Assembly: GCA_900073065.1 (NCBI GenBank)
Contig: FJOG01000002.1
Location: 1,830,243-1,894,242 of the forward strand
From: Phialocephala subalpina
Lineage: Eukaryota > Ascomycota > Leotiomycetes > Helotiales > Mollisiaceae
DNA: 64,000 nucleotides
Direction of reading: 5' to 3'
Each line of letters starts with the position of its first letter. Within the stretch, counting starts at the first letter, position 1. Positions 1 through 10,807 of this stretch are shown in pieces. Made by a program: the position numbers and the translations under genes. A model generated the notes under the pieces. It saw only the letters and a list, made by a program, of their open reading frames with translations. It was not told where the DNA came from and made no database searches.

Positions 1-379
1 CACAATAGACAACCATGGTCTAGCTCAAGAGAGTCAACCAACCCCCCTCAGCACAAGCACAATGATATCTGATGAAGCCCGATGAAAACGATAAACAAGC
101 AAGACGCCGGTGTAAATGCAGCCCAAAATGCCCGCTCCTGCCCCAATGTACGCAAGCCAGGCTGGAAATGCGTTCAAGTGCTTGGTATAGTCGCAAAGCA
201 AACAAGAAGTGAAAAGCAAACCGCATGGCCAATGAGCCGATGCAAAGCACAACTATCTCCCGAGACGCCGTTATTATGATGTATGATGGGTCTCGTAACA
301 CATTTGACTGCATTGTACCACTTCAGTGAGAGTGGTATCGGGTATCTGGCGCCGGTGGAAGCCGTTCAACATGATCTCT
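1..379. other. Intergenic, window edge to DBF4 stop
   Basis: No gene is recognisable here. It is the 3' flank of the minus-strand DBF4 gene; the short open frames have no family-like features. Confidence 0.6.
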
Positions 380-2562
380 TCAATACTCATCCCGGGAATC
401 GCGAAGGGGTCGTGCAAGTTGATTCAATAATGCGTCAAGTTCTTTCCAGTTCTCAACCTTCTCGGCAAACTTGCGGTGCTTCCGAGAAAGAACATGCTGT
501 TACTCGAGTCAGTGACATTCTTGTGCAACATTGAAATAGCACATACCTCTTCAAAATCCTCAAACTTATCCTGGCAGTTCTCACAATATCCTGGCTTGGG
601 ATCTCTCTTCTCAAGTTTTCTCTGCTTGACTGCTTGGACCTTTCGGGCAGTCTCAACTTTCCTCGCGTTCTCTTCTGCTTCAGATGGGTCGACGTCTTCC
701 TCAATAAGCCCGAGTCTCCCTTGTCTCTTTACTACTCGCGGCGGCGCAGAGTCTTCTCTAGTAGTAGCACTGATATCGGTCATACGATGGGAGCTTGCCA
801 GTCCATGTGAGCCTGGGCCTCCACTGTTCTTCTCCAAGACCTTTCTCTGCAGACCGTGGACCTCTTTGCTGGTTCCCACCTTAGCTCCTGGCTGCGCTGC
901 CGTAGAAGAGATCATCTGAGAGCGGATTGCAGACGTGATGTTAGATGGTTGAAGTCCTGACGCTACTGGCTCTCCTCCAAACAAACGACCAGTGCCGGCC
1001 CGGCTGACAAAAGCATTTTGGTTCCCCCGAGACGAAGGCTCAGGATCCGCCTTTAGCGCGAATGAGCTTTTGTTCGGGGCGAAAGGATTGGCCTGCTTGC
1101 TCGACACGCTAACATTTCGATTCGAGCCATCTTCCATCTGCGCTAGAGGCCGTTTTCCAGTCACAGCTCTTGGAGGTTGCATCTTCGTTGCCTCGAATGC
1201 GGCGGCGGCACGAGTCCTGGGGACCATAGCTTTCTCTTTCTCCTGCTGCTTTTGAAGTCTGATCATCTCCTTTTCCTTTTCCGCTTCCCGGCGGCTGTAA
1301 TCAACCTCTTCGATGAAAGGACATTTCCCACCAGATACACTGCGGAATTGTGGCCAATCTCCATCTTCCTTGTTGGCAACCTTAGAATACTCACGGACCA
1401 TGATTGGTCTTTGCTTCTCATCGATGTCGTGAATATAGATGAATGGCCCCTTGAACTGACTAATGTCTTTCGTAGCTACTGTCAAGTCACGGTCGGATGG
1501 TCCATTGATCCTCTCATTGCGAAGGAGCTGGGATAGGTCGACTGACTGGCCAGTACGGTGTTTCGTCGCGGGTGCTGCATTGCTTCTCGTATTGTGTCCG
1601 TGGGCTGATTGATTGTCTGCTTCCGACTCAAACATAACTTTCATTATTCGTTGCAACTTCTCCAACGCCCATATCTTCATATTCAACTCTCGAGCTTTGT
1701 ACAACACATCCGCATTGCGGCCTTGCTGTCTACGGACCTCTGCATCTTGTGTGTGGGATGCTAACCTCCTACTGCCTGGGGCTTCGAACGTGAACTTCGC
1801 CTTGGTTCCAAATTCGGAGTTGAGGTTGGCTGATTCAGATGACCTATCTAGTAGAGATGGATTGATCGTTTGAGGTTGACTATTTTGTGATTGGGAGTCG
1901 TTGGTTGAGGAGGTTACTACTTCAGCTGGGACAGCTTGGTGCTCGGGAGGGATATTTCGTGTTGTGACAACGTGGGTGACTTCGTTTGAGAAGAACTTCT
2001 CTTCGCGCTGTAGACATTGTTAGTATATATACATAGTTCAATGGAATGGTCAACATACCGCACCAAGCTCAATCACAAGTTTCGAGTATTTTGTTCGAGT
2101 TTCCTCCGGCACACTCTCGAAATAAAAGACGAAGGTCGGGAATATCTTCCTATAGTGCTTCTGCCACACCCTGACTGTCTCGATGTTCTCTCCTTTCTCT
2201 GCTTTTGTGACGACCTGCTGAGGCTTGTCTGCCACCGCAATCAATTGTTTCTCGAAAGAGGAATGTTGTGAGGGATTGGACTTTCGAGTAAATACGCAGC
2301 CTTCGAGAGACGATTGTGTTGCATGGCGTGGAGGAGTTCTTAATTCTTGGTGGGAATCGAGCATCTGCTTCTTTGCTGGGGGTGGCTGGCCATAAGCTTC
2401 CTCCCGCTGGATTGTGGCATAGGATCGCTTCTGCTTTGACGCAGCAGCAGCCACTGCTCTGTAGGGCGAATTGACGGCATTGGAATTGTTCGACAAAGGC
2501 AATCGTCTCCCAGACATCGTGGAGAGATTGTGTGGCGAAGGTGATAGTGATACTGCTGCCAT
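380..2562 (-). CDS. DBF4: Dbf4/Dfp1-type regulatory subunit of Cdc7 kinase
   Basis: Regulatory subunit of the S-phase kinase Cdc7 (DDK), which phosphorylates MCM at replication origins in the nucleus. Three exons: 2059-2562, 547-2007, 380-496; introns of 51 and 50 nt with GTATGT donors; 693 aa. All three family motifs are visible: motif N with FFSNEVTHVV (about residues 173-182, BRCT-like region), motif M around 355-378 (GPFIYIHDID, then IMVREY), and the C-terminal motif C zinc finger with Cys643, Cys646, His656 and His662. The second intron falls inside this finger, so without splicing the last His pair is lost. The linker between M and C is long, polar and presumably disordered. Start chosen at the first ATG in the open exon. 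It is head-to-head with the ICP55 gene. Confidence 0.9.
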
Positions 2563-3027
2563 AAGAGGGTATTCTCAGTCCTGTGCAGCGCAAGACCTCG
2601 GTGAAGGAGTGGGGTGCACGCGACAGTACACGTCCGACCAGCTTCGGACGACTCTATAATAGCATTAAGAAAGATGATTGAATACTCGTTGGACAAGACT
2701 GCGGACGTCGCGAGTGCACAAGTCAAGGAGTGTGGTGGGGATAATGCTGGCAGAGCTCTCGAATACCCTTCCTTGAGGTTGTTTGGCTGGCTGGGCTTTG
2801 GCATCAACAAAGTCGATTTGCGGGTGGGTCCGAGAAAGCGCGTTTAGTCCAGTGACACCGCACAGCAACGGCTTATGAACACTAGCGGCCGCCGCTATGC
2901 ACGACATCGAATAAAGTTATGCTTCTTTTCCAAGATGTGCTTTTGATAATGATACAAATTCTAACTCTATCTCATGAGTTGAGGCGGCAGAGAGACAGGA
3001 CGCGTCTGGGCGAATGCTAAATCGACG
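2563..3027. promoter_or_regulatory. Divergent promoter region, DBF4 / ICP55
   Basis: These 465 bp separate two start codons facing apart, so they must hold both promoters. No TATA box or operator can be assigned by eye. Confidence 0.45.
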
Positions 3028-4632
3028 ATGACGGGCCGGAGACAGCTTCTGCAGCAATTGCGGAAGGTATCAACTCAATTGCCTTCGAGGACTACCCTCC
3101 CAATTCGAGCTCCATTGAGAAGTCGCACTGCATCTTGTTGCACACGCCGATATGCCACGATATCAGTATCAGCTGCAGACCTGAAATTTGGTCAGCCCGT
3201 TCATGAGACACATCCACATCTGTTAAGGGCTGGAGAAAGTAAGTTCATGCTACATCTTCCACCTCAAAAAAGTATTGCTGACAGAGCTTCACAGTTACAC
3301 CTGGAATTACAGCACAAGAATACTCGGACCGACGTTCAAGACTTGCAGCGAGTCTGCCTGAAAATGGGATAGCAATACTGGCTTCTTCAGACACGAAATA
3401 TCGATCCGGAGCTGTTTTCTACGAATTCCACCAGGAACCAAACTTCTTCTACCTGACAGGCTTCAATGAACCTGAAGCTGTGGCCGTCATACAGAAAGTT
3501 GGACCAAAATCATCTGCCGACTACAACTTCCATCTGTTCTTGCGGCCCAAGAATGCTAGAGCGGAGCAATGGGATGGTGCGAGAACTGGAGAGCAAGCTG
3601 CTCTAGATGTTTTCAACGCAGATGAGGTCAATACATATTCCGGACCATGCTGAGCAAGTGCTGATTATGTGTTAGTCCGGAGATGTCAACCAACTGCATA
3701 CATTACTGCCACCCCTTATATCAGGAGCTTGTGAAGTGTATACAGATATAGCGAAGTGCTCAGGGTTTGGACGCTTCTTCCGAGATCAAGACTCGCCACC
3801 GAATGATTTCCAGAAGATGATCAAGGACAGCAAAGTCAAGTCCTTGAAGCCACTCATGCATGAGCTGAGAATCATCAAGAGCGAGGCTGAAATCGCAAAC
3901 ATGCGTATGGCCGGAAAGTTCTCTGGACGCGCATTCACAAACGCTATGCGACAGCAGTTCACCAAAGAGAAAGACCTTGGAGCGTTCTTGGATTATGACT
4001 TCAAGATTCTGGGATGTGATACAACTGCATATGTTCCAGTCATTGCAGGAGGGAAGAATGCCTTGAGCATACATTATGTCCGCAACAATGATGTTCTTCA
4101 AGATGGCGAGATCGTCTTAGTGGATGCAGGTGGAGAGTACGGTGGCTACATTGCCGATATCACACGGTCATGGCCTATCAACGGGAAGTTCTCGGATCCT
4201 CAAAGAGATCTATACGAAGCTATTTTGCGAGTTCAGCGAAGCAGTATATCCCTCTGCCGGGAGAGTGCTAATATGACGTTGGACAAAATCCATCAGGTCA
4301 CCGAGCATGGATTGAAGGAGGCTCTTAAGTCATTGGGTTTCAACATGGGTGGCAATGCCATGGACATACTGTTCCCACATCATGTTGGCCACTACATTGG
4401 TTTGGATGTACATGATTGTCCTGGATATGCTCGATCGGTACCCTTGAAAGCTGGTCACTGCGTCACTATTGAGCCTGGGATATATGTTCCTAGTGATGAG
4501 CGTTGGCCACAGCATTTTAGAGGCATTGGGATTCGGATTGAGGATAGCGTTTGTGTACAAGACGATTCCCCTCTAGTTCTGACAACAGAAGCTGTCAAAG
4601 AAGTTGTAGATATCGAAGCACTGAGAGATTAG
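3028..4632 (+). CDS. ICP55: Mitochondrial intermediate-cleaving aminopeptidase Icp55 (M24B)
   Basis: Xaa-Pro aminopeptidase-like metalloprotease that in yeast removes a destabilising N-terminal residue after mitochondrial processing peptidase. Exons 3028-3238, 3295-3626, 3676-4632; introns of 56 and 49 nt; 499 aa, close to yeast Icp55. The first about 45 residues are rich in Arg/Ser/Thr and nearly free of acid, as in a mitochondrial presequence. The N-terminal creatinase-type domain is followed by the pita-bread domain with the dinuclear metal ligands Asp331 and Asp342 (VDAGGEYGG..AD), His420 (HHVGHYIG), Glu447 (TIEPG) and Glu470 (IRIEDS). All ligands are present, so it should be active. The exon joins restore ITPGIT and DESGDVN in frame. 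Confidence 0.92.
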
Positions 4633-6034
4633 TGCTAATGTAATATGAATGTACTGTACACAACGATGTTGTATTCGTGGGGTCTGCCCCTCATAAAATA
4701 TCAAGCGAAGTAAACAAAGAGAAATACCCAAGTGACCTTCAATACTCTCACACAAAGAAGGAGCTCGCGAGCATGGACTACGCAACCACAGACTTATGTT
4801 TGTCCTCACCGCAAACATCGGTATGGATTTAAATAAACACTTTCTCAGCATCCAATCAACAAAAGGCACTTTAGTGTAGAGGTTTAGCACGTCGATTCTG
4901 ACTGTAAGAAGCGTTTCGGATTCCTGGGTTCGACTCCCAGAAGAGCCTGTTAGTAGTAACTGGGTTCAAATCTACTTTTGGTGTCTCAAGTAGAGTTCGC
5001 ACTCTTTTTTTGTTTTGACATTTTCTTCTTTTGTAATTTTTGGCTAAAGATGAGCCTCAAAGTTAAGGATGGGTTCACTCTAAGACGCCGAAAGAGGGAA
5101 GTTGATCCGCGGTAAGATGCCATGTCCGTCCTCTCCTCAGTTTCTTTCGTACCAGAAAGTGGTGGAATATATTACAGCACCTACAAACTCCAAAATCAAG
5201 CCAGCCTTGAGTTCAGCTTCACTTCTCATCAATTTTTCATGGTTCACTTACCCTGACTGAATCTAATTTGACTCACGGCCAAAGCTGACTCTATCCCGTC
5301 CATCAACTCCTGTAACAGCAAGATAAAGCCCACGTGCCCTCGGCGATTCGAATAGACTCCAAGACACATACATGCCTGAAGTGAGATACAGGGATAAAGT
5401 AGAGGGGGAGTGATATACACAACTTAGTTCTATATCCTCAAGTGTCTCCGAGTTGACGCCAAATAGCGTGGAGAAATTTGTGGCAGTGTGCCATAGGCCC
5501 ACTGTGCTAGAAACTAAAGACGCTGTTGTCAGAGTCTAGATTATCGTGAAGATTTAGATTGACGTCAAGATCTGCTCGAGTTCGGTCAACATTGCCATAC
5601 AGACTAAGAGGATATCAGTTGCGGAAGTGGTCAGGGCAAAATGTATGGTATTGATGTCAAATCTGTCCGTCTAGCTAGGTGGAAATGTCTGCTTGATATA
5701 GTGCTCTCGCTGGCACATCGGAATTAGGCCAAACCGCCTAGTGAAACGATGCATAAGTGATAATGCGGCTTCATGCCAACATGCTACAATTTCCCCACCG
5801 CATTGAGACCACTGCCACTGATTACGAGTCCTCAACTGACAGAGGAAAAGCATCACAGGGTATCTTCAGATCACAGAGGTGGGAACACGGCGTGACACTG
5901 TAGCTGGTCTTGCCAAACTCTTGATGACCAGAATGTCTGTTGTAAGAGTGATTTCTTTGTTCAATAAGATGCTAAATACATACTTGAAAGCAACGCTATG
6001 CAATTGACGTACAAACATTCCCCCTGGGACATAT
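4633..6034. other. Intergenic between ICP55 and RTC5-like gene
   Basis: Apart from the tRNA-like element at 4865-4948, nothing is recognisable. ICP55 and the RTC5-like gene converge here, so 3' untranslated regions of both are expected. Confidence 0.5.
4865..4948 (+). tRNA. tRNA-Gln(CUG)-like, intron-containing, probably degenerate
   Basis: The element has a D-arm (GTGT..GCAC), a perfect T-arm (CTGGG-TTCGACT-CCCAG) and a possible 7-bp acceptor stem GGCACTT/AAGAGCC with one A-A mismatch. The anticodon region TTCTGA suggests CUG (Gln), with an insert of about 14 nt (CTGTAAGAAGCGTT) right after position 37, the canonical tRNA intron site. The 5' anticodon stem reads TCGA against 3' TCGGA, so one base seems missing. 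The two lesions make it more likely a pseudo-tRNA or a damaged copy than a working gene; the Gln assignment is inference from the D-arm and anticodon pattern. Confidence 0.45.
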
Positions 6035-7710
6035 TTACAGTGACTCCTGCCTCGGGAATCCTAGAAGCTTCATGTCCTCGATTCTGAAGTCGCCAAACAG
6101 CTCGTTCAACTTCATATCCTCATCCTCACTCCGATTTTCACCTATCAACGTCCTATCCGAGCCCTCGTCCTGATGCGAGGTCCACTGAGCGAAGCTTGCG
6201 TTTTTCATTCCATCCTCGATGATAAGTTCAACCATTTCTGACTTGTCCGTGACCAACTCAACCTTGAAGCCTCGTCGAGCAACTTCCTTCGAGAATGTCA
6301 AGTCGAGGGCGTCTGGTGTCCTAGGTGCACGAGCTGCAACGAAGACCCGATGGACTGGTGCAAGTTGGAAGATACAGACTTGTCCTGCTCTGTCGAAAGG
6401 GGCTCCAGTGTCGGGTAAGGCCCCGAAGAATGCTCCATAGATAACATGACTGATGGTATCTGAACTCTGACTGGTGATCCCGAGACCAGATAGCAGCATC
6501 AGACCGGGATAGATACGTTCATTGGCATACTCGACGAACTCCGTTCGTGAGAGTGTAACGTGCTCTCGAACATCGACTATTGGCAAGAAGGTAGCGATTT
6601 GACAAAGAATTGGATGTGTAAGTTCCTGAGGAGGCAGTGTTTTGTTCCGTGCGAAAGGGGAGAACAGCCGTGACAAGACTGGTATCGAGAATGGGCTCGA
6701 TGCAACTCTCGGTTGACGAATGAGGGGTTCGAACAGGTTGGCCAGACTAATGTGCAGAAGAGGCTGGGAATATTAGCTGTGTCACACTCATATTCAATGA
6801 ACCTCGGATCGTACCGTTGCATTCATGATTGTCTTGTCGAATGCCCGCCAGGAAATTTCATCTTCAACTTGCCCAGTATTACTTTCACAGAAGCAATCTA
6901 ATATGGAGTCTGTCACTGCTTCCAGCTCACATCGCCATCGTACATCACCGACAGGGACTAATCTGGATGAGAGCACTAGACGTAACCAAGAGCGAAACTC
7001 ATCTTTAGGGATTGTACCGCTCAACTCGCTAGAGTTCGAAGATGGCAAGCTTTCTGCAGCAGGAAAGAGAGCTTTATCAAATCCATTAGGAGCGTCCGCG
7101 TTCCAGACCGAATTCCTGTCCTCATGGAGTAAGTCTAAGGCGTCGTTGAGATCCTCATCATCCTTATCGGTCCTTGTGTTGTATTGTATGGTTGTGAAAA
7201 TGTTCATCACACTCTGAAATAGCAACCGTCTGCGCTTTCTCTCTAGAGTATCTAACCAAAAACCGGACACACTTTGGTCTCGTGATGGCCATAAAGGACG
7301 TCTGCATAGTATCACAACTGCAGTAAGCAACGCATCGACCGTAAGAAGCTGTACTGGTTCTGGATCTAATACATAGGGATAAGACGCCAGTCTCAGGACG
7401 GATCGGTAAAGGATGGGCGCCGCATCGACGACATGGTAGGCCAAGTCCGGTGGAAGCTGCTGGCGTAGAAACCGAGAGAGAGAAGTCTCGGACCAATCTG
7501 GAAAGGTTAGCTAAGAATAACATGTACATAAGGCTCGAGGAAAGCTAACATGGTATTGCCTGATCATGATCTTTAATGGCGTATTGTTCGAACGTTGTTT
7601 CGAGAGTCTGTTGTTCGCCAGCGTCCAAGCCCCTTGCTGCTACCGCTTGGGAGAATTTGAGTCGTAATTCATCTTTCAAACTGTTAGAAGAGAACACTTC
7701 CGGCTCCCAT
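6035..7710 (-). CDS. RTC5-like TLDc-domain protein, apparent N-terminal frameshift
   Basis: Resembles fungal 'restriction of telomere capping protein 5', a vacuole-associated TLDc protein that in yeast promotes V-ATPase disassembly (family knowledge). Exons 7550-7710 (start tentative), 6815-7497, 6035-6763; introns of 52 and 51 nt. Family cues are IPYWSETSLSRFL in the N-terminal EF-hand-like part and a TLDc half with a YGAFFGALPD strand and QLAPVHRVF. The frame of exon 1 has no ATG. An ATG at 7710 starts MGAGSV, a plausible N-myristoylation signal as expected for the family, but runs into a stop; removing one base near 7686-7688 would join it to the conserved frame and give about 523 aa. This could be a real lesion, an assembly error, or a sign of missed upstream exons. 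Confidence 0.7.
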
Positions 7711-8204
7711 GATCTATCTACCTTTAGTTCTCACGGGATATGATGACGAAGTTCGTTCTTCGAGTGTGCTGTTTTCCACTGACATTTCAGACTCTCGTGC
7801 TACACGCCTCTTTTTGGCTCTGACTTCAGCGTAACCAGTGAGATGAGATTAATAAAACAACATGAGAATGAGACATGAATCTGCGGTCAAGGATGCTGCG
7901 CGAATGTACGACGCGAAGTGAATGTTTAGAAACAACTTCATAGCAGAAATAACGTGTACATTTAAAGACACTCCAGCAAATCTTGCATATGCACATGCGC
8001 ATGTGCAGTACAGCGTGGAGAAGAGACACACCGCTGCAGTACAACGCTGTTGTGCAAGTGGGACGAGACAGTTCGTGCATTTATAGGAGGTCTCATTGGA
8101 AGGAGCTAGGCGAACTACGTTTTGGGGAAGCCGCAGCCTTGCACCACCGCTTTCTCACCACGTCCTCGCCACAACCACAACGACAGCAGAACAACAGCAG
8201 CAAA
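7711..8204. promoter_or_regulatory. Divergent promoter region, RTC5-like / ATG12
   Basis: About 490 bp between two outward-facing genes. The part just before ATG12 contains CACAACCACAACGACAGC-type CA-rich leader sequence. No further element can be assigned. Confidence 0.4.
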
Positions 8205-8706
8205 ATGGCGTCTCCATCGAATAGCCCTTCGAGGTCGAATACCCCATCTGACAATACTAATGCGATCCCAGATGCCGGTCCGCAAGAACCCGACCTCCCT
8301 CTCACTCTTGCGTCGTCCATGATCCTGACTTCGCTGCCTCGCGATGCGGCTTCTGCTCTCTCTGCAGCGGGCGAGTTTCCGAAGCCCAAGGTCACAGTGC
8401 ACTTCAAAGCAGTAGGCAGTGCGCCGGCAGTCAGGAACCAAGTTTGCAAAATTTCTAGCACGCAGAGATTCGAGGCTGTGGTTAGCTATTTGAGGAGGAC
8501 GCTGAAGGTTGGCCCGACGGACAGTGTGTTCTTGTACGTGAACTCTAGCTTTGCTCCGGCATTGGATGAGATTGTGGGGAACTTGCACAGGGTCAGGCAA
8601 ACTCTATTTGTCATTATTCATAAGTTACTAACACCTGCAATAGTGCTTCAAAGACTCCAACGACCGGCTGATAGTTTCCTATTCGATGACACCAGCCTTT
8701 GGTTGA
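8205..8706 (+). CDS. ATG12: Ubiquitin-like autophagy protein Atg12
   Basis: Ubiquitin-like modifier conjugated to Atg5 by Atg7 and Atg10; the conjugate acts as the E3 for Atg8 lipidation at the forming autophagosome. Exons 8205-8591 and 8644-8706, intron 52 nt, 149 aa. A disordered Ser/Pro/Asn-rich N-terminus of about 60 residues precedes the ubiquitin fold ([13 protein letters not shown].. to [11 protein letters not shown]). The short second exon encodes the diagnostic C-terminus [18 protein letters not shown] with the terminal Gly149 needed for conjugation and no extension beyond it. The frame is open upstream of 8205, but the ATG at 8205 fits family N-termini. Confidence 0.93.
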
Positions 8707-8846
8707 AGACCACATATATCTACGCAGACTACAGCAATGCGGGTACCTGACACTCGCCTCCGAATCCTTACGAACAACCAAACGCCATCAAGTCAAACAC
8801 GAAAGGCCAGCACAAACGAAGTTGCGCCGCCCATTGGGTATCTTCA

Positions 8847-9909
8847 TCAAGCATCCTTCCCCTCCACTACACGCTCAAACTCTGCCAGCTCTTCCTTCGC
8901 GATTGGATATGTATGTTCGGGTGCTGGATAGGAACGGCTCTTTGTCTCGTCTCTATAGGCTTCGATGGCTTTGAAGCTCTCGCTCCAAACATCGCCATAC
9001 TTCTTGACGAACTTTGGTATAAAGCGTCCCGGTGGGAAGTTGCCAGTCATGTCGACCTGGACAAGAACCTGACCTGAACATCCATTACCAGCACCAATGC
9101 CGATTGTGGGGATCGAGAGCTTCTTTGTGATGAGTGCTGCGACCTCTTGGGGCACCGCTTCGAGGACAGTCGCGAAACATCCAGCTTCTTGGACAGCAAT
9201 GGCATCTTCGAGAACCTTTAGTGCTCCTGCGGATGTCTTTCCTTGGACTCGGAAGCCCCCTAGAGCATTCTGACGTTGTGGGGTAAGTCCGATATGGCCC
9301 AACACTGGTATGCCGGCACTTGTGATCTTCTTGATGGTGGGTGCCATTTCTGAGCCGCCCTCGAGTTTGATGCCCTGCACACGTCCCTCTTTGACAAAGC
9401 GGATGGCATTTTCGAGGGCTTGTTCTGGAGCAATCTCATAGGAACCCATGGGCATATCCCCAACCTAAAGGTCAAATATTAGTGAGTGAGCTGCGATCAA
9501 GGAGAAGGCTGCATACAGTGAAGGCAGATTTGGCAGCTCGAGACACCGAGCGGCAATGAAGCAACATCTCTTCCACAAGCACTTCACTGGTATCTTCCAT
9601 ACCTAGAGCGACCATGGCCAAACTGTCCCCAACGAGAATAATCTCCATACCGGCAGCTTCTGCAACATGGGCGCTGGGGAAGTCATGGGCCGTGAGGACA
9701 GTGATGGGTTCACCCTTCTTGTATAAGGAGCGCAAGGTATTGATGGTGACTTTCTTTCGTGGAACCAGGGGCTGAGAGCCCATGGGCGAGTGCGAGCTCC
9801 ATCGACTCTGATATTGCGACAGCAATGGTTTGGCAACAATAGAAGCTGGTCGTGGGTATTGTGTAAAGAGGGCACGAGACATTTTCACGATGGAAATTGA
9901 TGCTGTCAT
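8847..9909 (-). CDS. ECM31: 3-methyl-2-oxobutanoate hydroxymethyltransferase (ketopantoate synthase)
   Basis: Transfers a hydroxymethyl group from methylene-tetrahydrofolate to 2-ketoisovalerate, the first step of pantothenate (CoA) synthesis; yeast Ecm31, bacterial PanB. Exons 9517-9909 and 8847-9464, intron 52 nt, 336 aa. An Arg/Ser/Gln-rich leader of about 50 residues suggests mitochondrial targeting. Conserved blocks include ITVLTAHDFPSA, ILVGDSLAMV, GDMPMGSY (restored by splicing), KLEGG, VLGHIGLTPQ, and PTIGIGAGNGCSGQVLV. Its stop lies only about 140 bp from the ATG12 stop, so the two genes converge. A second in-frame Met ten codons downstream is an alternative start. Confidence 0.93.
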
Positions 9910-10807
9910 GGTGGGGTGAAAGGGTTGTTGATGCTCAATTGAGTAGCAGGATGGCAGCCTAACAGAATCTTACCGAAGAGAAAATGAGAGACGCCCATTT
10001 TGCGTGGGCATTTATGAATAATTGTCGTGATCGTTTCCACGCAGTGTTTTTGATACTGGATTTCAAAGTGACCGATGACCGAGGATCTTCCTCCACAGCC
10101 CATCAGCATTAGCCTCTTTCGGTCCTAGTACAATATGCCCGCCTTCCTCATTGTCCGCCCTTTCAAGTTCGGGCCAAGGCAAACTCGTTGTCTGCATTCG
10201 AGAACGAGATTTAGAGGAGGTTGACGGCCTGTTCTAATTGTCCTTCACGGTGTTGTGAGATTGAAAGAGCCACAAGATCTGAAGTCGCACGGTACTTCCG
10301 GAATCACGGCAACAGCTTAGTCAAGAACTTCTGATCATGTGCTGTGAATCATCTGCAAATCCGGGTAATATATGATGCCAGTAATAGCAGTAGCCATTGC
10401 CTTTCCTTTCGTTCCAAATACACGATCACACGTTTCTTTATTACACTCGCTCAAGCTACTCGTCTTCAAAAAAAGGATACTCACATCGCAGCTTCTTTTT
10501 GACAACAAAGACACAGGGGTAGACTTCGGAAGCGAGCCTTTATCGCAGCGATAAGAACGTCCCCGGCTCCTCCTCGTCATCTCAAACTCCTCATCTCATT
10601 TTCGACCGAACTGCCTCCTCGAGACTTCACCACCTCCTCGTACCGACCCCTAGACCCTCGAGAAACTTTAAAAACAAAAATCTTCTGAGCAGTCCTCGGA
10701 TCTTTGCGCCCACTTCGCCGCGAGAAGGACCCCTCGAGACCGCCACTAACCTCGCATCCTTACCGCAATCGTCCAGTCTCCGAGCACGGCAAGGTACCAA
10801 GGCCAAG
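9910..10807. promoter_or_regulatory. Divergent promoter region, ketopantoate synthase / UBC8
   Basis: Nearly 0.9 kb without a coding frame I can support. From about 10560 to 10800 the plus strand is strongly C/T-rich, like the long pyrimidine-rich leaders common upstream of fungal starts, here in front of UBC8. Confidence 0.45.
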
